From: Chlamydomonas reinhardtii
Lineage: Eukaryota; Chlorophyta; Chlorophyceae; Chlamydomonadales; Chlamydomonadaceae
Assembly: GCF_000002595.2 (NCBI RefSeq)
Contig: NC_057016.1
Coordinates: forward strand, 2,248,515-2,312,514
DNA length: 64,000 nt
Direction of reading: 5' to 3'
Within the stretch, counting starts at the first letter, position 1. The number at the start of each line of letters is the position of its first letter. The notes under the pieces are model-generated. The model had not been told where the DNA came from and searched no databases. It saw only the letters and a program-made list of their open reading frames with translations. Made by a program: the position numbers and the translations under genes. Shown in pieces: positions 55,934-64,000 of the stretch.

Positions 55934-58010
55934 GTTCAGTGTAGGGATAGTGCACGACAGAGGTAGCGAGGTCTGTCCGGAGGAATGATTCACCGATGAG
56001 CGCCGCGTTCTATCAGAATGTTAAAGCGCAGCAGTAACTTCAGTTGGGATAATCTGGCCAAGGCAAACTGAATTGAAAGCATAAGCTGGTACTTTTGGTC
56101 AGGTCAGCTTCGCAGGGCTCGCCCCCGCTTGTCGGGCTGTCCCTTCACTTGTAATCCGCATCCTTTGTAGGGATTCAAATAGACTTCAGCGTGGAACTGA
56201 ATTTAAGCTGTACAGGGATTTGCGAAGTCACAGGTTGGGGGTGTGGTGCACCCTTTTGCACTGGTCAATCGCGGTGCACTATTCCCCTCCAGCTTCGCAC
56301 GCGTCGCCCGGTCTCCCCCGGGCACCCCCAGCTCTCCCGCCAAATGCGCTGTTACGTATGACAAAGGAGCTCCTACATGGGTTTGAAATTGGGGCAAACG
56401 GTGTGCTGGCGAGGGAGGAAGCCCGAATCGTGCACCGGCGATGGGGGCTGGTCGCGGCTTGTCCTGACTTGACTGCTGTCGCAGTTGGGGCGACTCCGTG
56501 AGAATCACCCGAGTTTCACTCCTGTTTCACGCCTGTTTCTCTTTTGTTAGCCCAGCTATCTACATATGCCATGGAAAGTGTGACGCACCCGGTGCGTTTG
56601 CGCTACAGCGCGATTCAGCTCGAACCAACTAGCAGGATCGATTACTCGTAGCTTCCTGTATACGTGATCTTCTTTCCAGGCCGCGAGAGCGAGTGCAGCG
56701 TATGAACGAAGCCGGCAACTGCGCTTTCTTGGCTTCCTCGAGAATGCGCGCAGCTATAACTTACAGTGCGATGTATTAGCGACACAGTCTGGCCTGCCAG
56801 AGCGCGCACTTGCTTGCATTTCATAGCGCGCTCGTTCCGATCGGCTGGGATGAAAGCTTACACGATATGTGCGAGCAGCTGTATCCGTTGATATAATCGG
56901 TGAGCAAAGTCATGCACAGTTGCGATGTGCTGTGAACTTTTAGCACGCTCGGCGACCCAGCTCGGCGAACCTGCTCTACGCTCCTCGCTGGCGGGGGGAG
57001 GGTTTCCTGCACCGCCCCCCTTCTGCGCGCTTCACGACACGCCTGCGGGGGGAGGGAAACCCTCCCCCCTGCACCCCCCTCCCCCAGCTTCCTAAGTGAC
57101 GTGCCTCAGCGGCGGGCTAAGCGAATCGTATGGGAGGGGGGTGCAGGGGGGAGGGTGTCCCTCCCCCCGCTTGAGGGGGGGCGCAGGGGGGGGCACCCCC
57201 CCGCTAATTTGCATATCGATCAGGAGAGCCCCCCCCCCTGACATCGACTACAACAAACGTCGATGCAGGCCACGATCGGTCGGCACTGATAGCTGGGCGC
57301 AGGGGCTAAGTTTTGCGTTAGTTCCCCCGAGTCCCGTGAGCCGCACGTGGGCTCTGAGCCTCCCGCTGGCGGCGTGGGCAGGCGTGGGTAGCCGCGCTGA
57401 GGATGTCGCAGCAGTGTGCTGTTACTTTGTAACGGAATGCCGCCCAACTTCCTGCGAGCCGCCCCTGCGGCCGCCCGCGCGTGCCCCCCAGCAACTCTCG
57501 TGCACTCCCGCGCGTCCCGCCGCGCACTGCGGCCTCTTTCGTAACCCACTCAGTGCCCGAACCCAACCGACGCCGAACCGACTTGTTAGAGGACTTCTTG
57601 TAACCTAGCGACTCTGTTGCTGGCCATCTTACACCGGGCTCAGGCGCAAGCGCCTGAGGGGGGAGGGGCAAGCCGGGGTACTGCGTAGCGGTATGCATTT
57701 CTAAACCTTCGCCCTAAGACTGGTACACGCGGCGTGGGCTCAGCCCAGTTTTCCCTATAGCCGCCTTTCTTGTCTGCTTATTGACTCCTTACTGCCGTGT
57801 AGCGTTACAAACCGCCACGGCCCCAAACGACAATCCCAATCTCTCAAACCGACAATAGCCTCCACTCATGCCTCAAGCGGCCTAGCAACTCATTCGTGGC
57901 CCTCAGCGGCCTCCTACCTCCGGCCTCGCAGCTCCCGATAACCCCACCAAGTCCGCCGTGCCCGCCCCAGCCCGCCCGTGTTGAGGTTGCACTAGTGGCC
58001 GAAAGTGCTG
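55934..58010. other. Intergenic DNA with C/G-rich hairpins
   Basis: No supported gene. The stretch 55990-56950 is less GC-rich than the genes; short frames such as one opening at 56571 are too brief to support. From 56990 to 57240 it carries clustered G/C-run inverted repeats (listed separately). Confidence 0.45.
57044..57206. repeat. Cluster of G/C-run inverted repeats
   Basis: A 24-nt stretch at 57060-57083 (CCCTCCCCCCTGCACCCCCC plus TCCC) is the exact reverse complement of 57132-57155. Smaller hairpins of the GGGAGGG-AAA-CCCTCCC and GGGAGGG-TGT-CCCTCCC kind flank them, and a related stretch lies at about 56990-57005. Confidence 0.88.
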
Positions 58011-58575
58011 CCCGTTGCCTGCGGCGCACAGGCTGTATCATGAGGGCACGTACGCCGTAAATTGTCCATGAAGCAAGGGCGCGGAGCCCATTGCTTGCGG
58101 CGCACAGGCCGTATCATAGGGGCACGTATGCCGTCCATTGTCCATAAAGCAAGGGCACGGAGCCCATTGCTTGCGGCGCACAGGCCGTATCATAAGGGCA
58201 CGTATGCCGTCCATTGTCCATAAAGCAAGGGCGAGGAGCCCGTTGCTTGCGGCGCACAGGCCGTATCATAAGGGCACGTATGCCGTCCATTGTCCATAAA
58301 GCAAGGGCGCGGAGCCCGTTGCTTGCGGCACACAGGCCGTATCATAAGGGCACGTATGCCGTCCATTGTCCATAAAGCAAGGGCGCGGAGCCCATTGCTT
58401 GCGGCGCACAGGCCGTATCATAAGGGCACGTATGCCGTCCATTGTCCATAAAGCAAGGGCGCGGAGCCCATTGCTTGCGGCACACAGGCCGTATCATAAG
58501 GGCACGTATGCCGTCCATTGTCCATAAGGCAAGGGCGCAAAGCCCGTTGCTTGCGGCGCACAGGCCGGATCCCAA
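58011..58575. repeat. 76-bp tandem array, about 7.5 units
   Basis: TTGCTTGCGGCGCACAGG starts a unit at 58015, 58091, 58167, 58243, 58319, 58395, 58471 and 58547, exactly 76 bp apart. Inner units differ at a few bases (for example GGGCACGG, GGGCGAGG, GGGCGCGG); the first unit is the most divergent and the last is cut short. The period is not a multiple of three, so frames across it are not conserved coding. Confidence 0.95.
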
Positions 58576-61500
58576 CGGCACACACGCCCTTTCCCCAAGG
58601 GCACGCGGGCCCTGCGGCCTGGATAGGCAGACAGGGGAAGTACCGCGCCAAAAGTCCTGAGGGTCTTGGGGAGGTGGGGGTGGCACGATGGAAGATGTGG
58701 AAAGGTATTGCACAAAGCTGTGAACTGTAAAGCGACGGGTAGACACGAAGGCACGGCAAGCAGGACCCGCATGGCAAGCAAGTAGCCCGCCCGCACAGCT
58801 GTGCATGCCCTTTTGCTTTCAGCGACTTGCCGAACGCCTTGTCCGCAACGCTTCGCGCGCCTTTGCTCCGCTTGAAAGCTCCGCTCTGCTCCGATTTGCT
58901 CCCGAATGCGGCCCCCGAACCAAAGCGTGGTCCAAAGCGCCAGAGAAGCGTCGAAGGGCATTCCCTTACGATCAGAGAGCGAGCGTGATCAAGCTAAGGG
59001 GTTCCATTGAGCAGGATCGCGCAACAAAACGCTGCAACTCCGTCTGAGTATATATTAAACGCTTATTCGGTCCAGACATGGTAAAGTATAGTTAGAACCA
59101 GGTATAGGATTGCAAAGAAAGTCCAGAAATGTAGGGAACGTTTAAGTGCGACACACTGAGGTCACCGTCCCGGCAGAGGGACGATCCGAAATACAGTACA
59201 GAAGCACAACGGCAGATAAGGCGCCGTGTGCTCCTGACGCGTACAAGACCCAGCTCGGTTCGGCCCCATGCACAGGCACGTACCCGAGCGTCCTGCGCCG
59301 TGCGTGACTCTAACGCAACACGGCAGTTACGTCGCAATAACTAGACTTATCTCCACTGCGCTGCGATAAGTCAGCGCATATGTCCATTGCTCACATGCCA
59401 TTTGGAGTGAGGTCATGTTGACTTGTCCTTTCCCCTGAAGTGGGAGAGGCGAAGCCCTTTCGGTCGCGTCGAGTTCCAGGGGGGGGGCTCTCGGTTACCA
59501 ACCTCCAGAGCCCTTAAGATCCCAGGGCCTTCCGGAGCCCTCCAGAGCCCATCAGAGCCCTCCAGAGGCCGATGCAGATCCTGTCGTGTGATGTCGTGTC
59601 TGTGGTTTGCCGCTGCTGCATACCCCCCCCCCCCCCGTGGATGGCTCTGCTGTGTGTGCTGTGCTGAGCGGTAGGTTGTTGCTGGTGCCTGTCGGGTGAC
59701 TGAGTGCGTGACTCAGCGTGTCAAACCCGGTCCTGCATGGGAGCCGCTACAGGCCTGGCGGGGGTATGCCGGGCCAGCGAGTCCCTGACTCGCTGGTTGT
59801 GTTGCCAACAGCGCAAGCTAGCAGACTGTGTATCAGACTGTGTCAACCAACCCATAGCGAGCATTAGTTGGACGGGGAGGGAGAGACGGAGGGAGAGGGA
59901 GAGGGTCGTGCTGAGGAAAAATAATAGAATGGCGGTTCTAGGACAGCTCCGACGAACCCCCAACTAACTCGTGTGCGGCACCCCAACCCCCCTCAGCCGT
60001 ACAGGATGTAGCGTGGCAGTCGGCAGCTGCGCGAGTGTGAGCAGGTAGTTGTACGGCGGCCCGGCTCGGAAGCTACCTGGCTGGGGTGACGCACGCAGGC
60101 CGTTGGCACTTGACGGCGAGTGGGAGCGGGTAGTTGAGCTGTGGGGCTGGAGGGCGGGCCTTGGGGGCTTCTGGTTTGTGCACGAGCAGCAATGCTCCTG
60201 AGGAGACTGAGGACGGAGCACATTTCTGACAACGTACGGAATCGCAGTGGGTACTGGCAACACACTGCGCAGGCACCCCAACACGCATGTGTGCAGCGGT
60301 TGGCTGGAATGCGTCAGAGAGTTGTGACCTTTCATAGGGCCTAAACTAGCTCTCGCAGTCTCGGCCCCCCTGTACCTGAGGTAGCTCAGCTACAGCTGGT
60401 TGGTGGGTGGAAGTGTATGGGCATGTACTGGTTGGCGGTCTGACGGGTGACTACTACTGGTGCTGCAGTGCACTGCCACGAGCTGCAGCTCGGCGGCGGT
60501 GAGGTTGTGGCGGTGCTGGGCACCTGCCGTTGTCCACTCCGCCGCTTGCACTGAGCAGTAGCAGGCAGGGAGATCGATGTTGCCCTGCCGACAGCATCTA
60601 CCCACGGCGGCGGCTGCATTGGTGGTTTGGGGGTGCTGCTGGTCAGCGTGTTTGGGTATAGCCAAGGCGGGGGAGGGGACGTGCATCAAGAGGCTGCTGG
60701 CTACTCAGGGAGCGAGCTCGGGGACATGAGCTTGCATTCCTTGTGGCGGCCCGGCAAGAGCGCATGGGCATGATCTGTACCTGTACCAAGACGTAGCGTG
60801 AACTAACTGGAACGTGTAGGGGGGGTTTGGTTTGAGTTCGGGGATTCCGAAGTTACTGGGGTGGGCAGGGACTCGGGCTTGTGGGCGTAGGGGTGCAAAG
60901 GATGCACCCTTCCTAACTAACCTGGGTTGACACGCGTACATGCTCCAAGCTCCATAGTCGCGTTGGAGCCAAATCTTCAGGTGTTTACGTTTTGATGTTC
61001 CCTGTCAGTCAAGTTCCATGGTCTGGCCTAGACCGAGCGAGGCCGCTTTCAAGATGCTCGTTTGATGGTTCTTTCATGTTTAGCAGGTACTGTGTGGACA
61101 TCTCTGTGTGTGCAGGAGTGTGTGAGGACTGAGGACATACGGTACGAACAGGGAGGGCATGAATGCATGACTAAGTGAGACGTGTGCATCCCTACACTCC
61201 GCCATGCAACTCATGCGAGCCGCTGGGGTCGCTTGTTTGGAGCTAACCGCAGAACCGTGTCTGCATGCTCATGTGCTGCTTGCTAGCATGCCTGTTTATG
61301 TAAGCGTGAGTGTGCAAAGTATGTACGACAAAGCAGCAGGACATGCTGCGAATACCTTATTAACGTAGAAAGGAGTAGTCATCAGCGCTAGTCAGCGACA
61401 GAGTTGCAAGAAGGCGGCGTAACTATGTGCTCCCCTGAAGGGTTGACCGATGCGCTGAGATGCAATTTGTGATGCTTGTAGGGATGAGGATCACGGGATC

Positions 61501-62188
61501 GGGGACTGAGGGGTACCGGACACAGAGACACGCGGACTGAGGAAGCTAAGGTCCGCGGTGGACGCCTTTGGCCGTTTGGCGGCAATGCCTGCGCCGGCAC
61601 GCTCACGTGAGTAGCTAGAAGTCGGCGTTTCCAGGTACGGAACCAAGTAGCGATTGGAATGCGGAGAAAGGCCGAAATGTGGAGGGAGGTGCGGTCAGCA
61701 AGCTGCGTGGCTGTGCGCGTTGTCGGATTTGCTGGTGAGTACAAAAGAAGTCCCGTAGTCCTTAGGTCCTGCCAGGTCCTGCTGAGTGATGCAGGCAGCA
61801 CCAGTCAGCTGTGGTCAGCTTCCCTAGGCTGCACGCATACCCGTAAGCTCTATAAGGGTATGGAGCTATGGAGCTAGGGAATCTCAATGCATGTGTGGCT
61901 GTCTGCATATGTTGTCAGCCGTTTCGTCTTCCGACCATCGCGCTGCTGCCTACTGCGCCAATTGGGCACCCGGCGGCTTTGCTCACATTCTTACAGGCCA
62001 ACCCCAGCCCATGCCTCAAATCAATCAAGCCGCATCGGGACACGCTGTCAGAACAGCGCCTCTGACCTTCTCGGACATCTACCTTATACCAAGACACGCC
62101 CAGACACACACGTGCCCATGACAGCACTGGCAACACACACGGTCTGAATTCCGCAGCACTGCACAGCCGTCCCCACCTCCGCCGTGCC
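58576..62188. other. Intergenic DNA, no gene recognised
   Basis: 3.6 kb without an exon chain that could be supported. It holds the second copy of the 32-bp purine-rich sequence (59874-59905). AT-richer stretches at 59040-59130 and 61060-61400 show no open frame of note. Frames of up to 137 codons (for example minus strand 61388-61801) have Arg/Ser/Pro composition expected of non-coding GC-rich DNA. Confidence 0.45.
61991..61995 (-). terminator. TGTAA poly(A) signal of the partial gene at 62189
   Basis: TTACA on the plus strand, TGTAA in the gene's sense, 194 nt after its stop codon. Confidence 0.45.
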
Positions 62189-64000
62189 TCACAGCGGCAC
62201 CGCGGCCCCCAGCAGCAGCAACGCCTCCGGCGACAGCCCCGGCAGCACCAGCGACAGCAGCGGCAGCACCGCCCACGTGGCCGCCACACCACTGCCGCCC
62301 GCCACCGCGCCTGAGCCTCCCACGCCCCCTAACCCCTCCCCTCCTCTCCCTGCCCCGGGCCCGGGTCCGGCTGTTGCCACTCCTGCACGCGCACTTGCAC
62401 TCGCTGCCGCCGCCTCCGCCTCCGCCGCCGCCGCGAGCTGTCGCACCTGCTGCCAAGCCGGCAGCTGCCGCAGTGTGTCCAGCGCCGCCGCCATGTCCGC
62501 CAGCGGCGGCAGGCCGTGCAGCGCCAGGCAGCGACCCAGCTCCGCCTGCAGCTCGGGCTCGATCGCACGCCGACACACGCCTGTGCAGGATCGGGGCGGA
62601 GGGAGGGAAGCGTAAGGGCGTTTGTGAGATGCCGAAGGCGTGCCGAAGGCGCGGGCTATGATGCCAAAGGCGGGATGAGGTGGGCACCGAGTGGCGGTGA
62701 CGAGTACGGGTACACGCGAGTGGCCGGTACCCACGTGATGACGACAGCCTCCAGCAACACCAGAAAGCCGTGTGGACAGACACATAATAAGACACGCGAG
62801 TTGGCCCCTGTATTCTAACACGCGTCACACCTGGTGCAACGGCCTCGAAGTCCGCCGCCACAAGCATCCGACCCTTCCGCAGGTACGCACCCAGAGCGCC
62901 GCCGCCACCACTACCACCACCACCACTACCCTCAGCCCTGGTGCTGGCAGCCCCCGGGACAGACATCGGGACCGCCGCCGGCGCCCCAGCGGCCGCCGCC
63001 GCCGGCAGCAGCCGCAGCGGGCGCCAGCGCCTGTGCTGCATCGCGCACCACAGGCTGTCCAGGAATGCGGGCTGCAGCAGCGGCCGCCACAGGGCCTGCT
63101 CGTCAGGGTCCGAGAACAGCTCCGCACCCGAGGAGCAGGAGGCGGCGACGGCGGCGGCCGCCGCCGCCGCCAGCGGGCTGCTGTAGTAGGCTCGCGCCAA
63201 CTGCAGCCCCCGCAGCGGCGCCGCCAGCGGCACCGCCACCGCCGTAAGCACACTGCCGGCGTGCAGCGGCGCCGCCGCCGCCGCGGCGGCGAATGCCGAC
63301 AGGCGGCCTGCACCGCCGCCGTCGCTACTGCCACCGCCGCCGCTGGCGCTGCTGCTGCTGCTGCTGGCGGCGGCTGCTACAGCCGCCCTGTGGACGAGGC
63401 AGTGCAGGTGTAGGTACATGGCCAGCGCGGGCGTCTTCTCCCCCGTAATGCACTCATACAGGGCGCTGTAGCAGAACGACAGCAGCTCCGCCCCGTGCCG
63501 CCGCCGCCGCCGCGCCGCCAGCCAACGCCGCCGCCGCCGCTGCAGCAGTTGCTGCTGCTGCTGCGGCGGCGGCGGCGCAGCTGCAGCACCCGCGCCACGG
63601 CCACCGCCACCGCCACCCGCCACCCGCGCCGCCGCAGTCGCAGATGTCATGGGCGCGGCAAGCAGCGACAGGCCACGCCGAAGGCCACTGCTGCTGCTAC
63701 TGCTGCCGTCGCTGCCTCCAGCAGCACCCGCCTCCGCGTCTGCCTCTGCCTCCGCTTCCGCCTCTGCCTCCGCCTCCGCCGCAATCCACAGGTCCCGCAT
63801 GGCCTTGATATGCTGCGCGAACGCCATGATGGATGGGTCCACGGAGAAGGTGGCGCATAGGTGCACCAGGTCAAAACCGCCCTCGCCGCCGCCGCCTGCA
63901 GCGGCTGCGTCTGCGGCCGCCGCCGCGTTGCCGGCACCGTAGGCCGCGCCGCCGCCTCCGGCGGCAGCTGCGGCGCCGCCGGCGCCGCCGCCGTCGGCGG
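62189..64000 (-). CDS. Ala-rich protein of unknown function, C-terminal part
   Basis: Two exons in coding order: 64000-62831 (open at the window edge, so the 5' part is missing) and 62580-62189, joined in phase, about 520 codons visible. Not recognised. Conserved-looking islands stand between Ala/Gly/Ser runs: FDLVHLCATFSVDPSIMAFA with QHIKAMRDLW, ELLSFCYSALYECITGEKTP with ALAMYLHLHCLVHRA, LFSDPDEQALWRPLLQPAFL with DSLWCAMQHRRWRPL, and AYLRKGRMLVAADFEAVAPG. The second exon begins VCRRAIEPELQAELGRCLAL and ends with a hydrophobic LLPLLSLVLPGLS and LLLLGAAVPL. The pattern suggests a large, mostly helical cytoplasmic or nuclear scaffold like URB2 in style, but that is only a compositional impression. 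Confidence 0.65.

Noticed and set aside
58011-58575. Possible CRISPR array
   Set aside because: Units are contiguous 76-bp tandem copies without unique spacers, in a eukaryotic genome.

Overview
The window looks like nuclear DNA of a volvocalean green alga (Chlamydomonas or a close relative). The grounds are high GC, genes with many short GT-AG introns, long Ala/Gly/Gln low-complexity runs inside otherwise conserved proteins, dense CA/GT microsatellites in introns, and TGTAA-type poly(A) signals. There is no sign of prokaryotic gene organisation. No rRNA, tRNA or CRISPR array was found.

Layout: 1-3378 intergenic; 3379-5873 (+) small multi-exon gene of unknown function; 6750-11238 (-) plant-type dihydropyrimidine dehydrogenase PYD1; 11885-12737 (-) small LYR-motif protein, LYRM2-like; 13186-22709 (+) UVRAG/VPS38, a subunit of the class III PI3-kinase complex; 23322-27657 (+) HAD-superfamily hydrolase of a plant type; 28770-38547 (-) very large URB2/NPA2 ribosome-biogenesis protein; 39383-47901 (+) CEP78-like leucine-rich-repeat centrosomal protein with a long Gln-rich, RS-rich and coiled-coil tail; 49863-52028 (+) small BTB/T1 (KCTD-like) protein; 52619-55933 (-) uncharacterised coiled-coil protein with an organelle-type presequence and a long palindrome in its last intron; 55934-62188 repeat-bearing intergenic DNA with a 76-bp tandem array; 62189-64000 (-) 3' part of an unrecognised Ala-rich protein that runs off the window. 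Exon chains were built by hand from splice consensus, reading phase and family similarity. In every model given, the exon phases add up to one open reading frame.

The genes do not form a pathway: pyrimidine catabolism, mitochondrial assembly, endosome/autophagy, 60S ribosome assembly and basal body functions sit side by side. LYRM/VPS38 and URB2/CEP78 are divergent pairs that probably share promoter regions; HAD/URB2 are convergent.

The most unusual features are: (1) a dispersed intronic repeat family, including two copies identical over 49 bp in unrelated genes 25 kb apart, often joined to GT/CA runs and a GAGCACAAGGAA block; (2) a 316-bp near-perfect intronic palindrome that could be a small-RNA hairpin or a foldback insertion; (3) two apparent GC-AG introns; (4) a threefold internal motif in VPS38; and (5) a short word repeated across coding regions regardless of reading frame.
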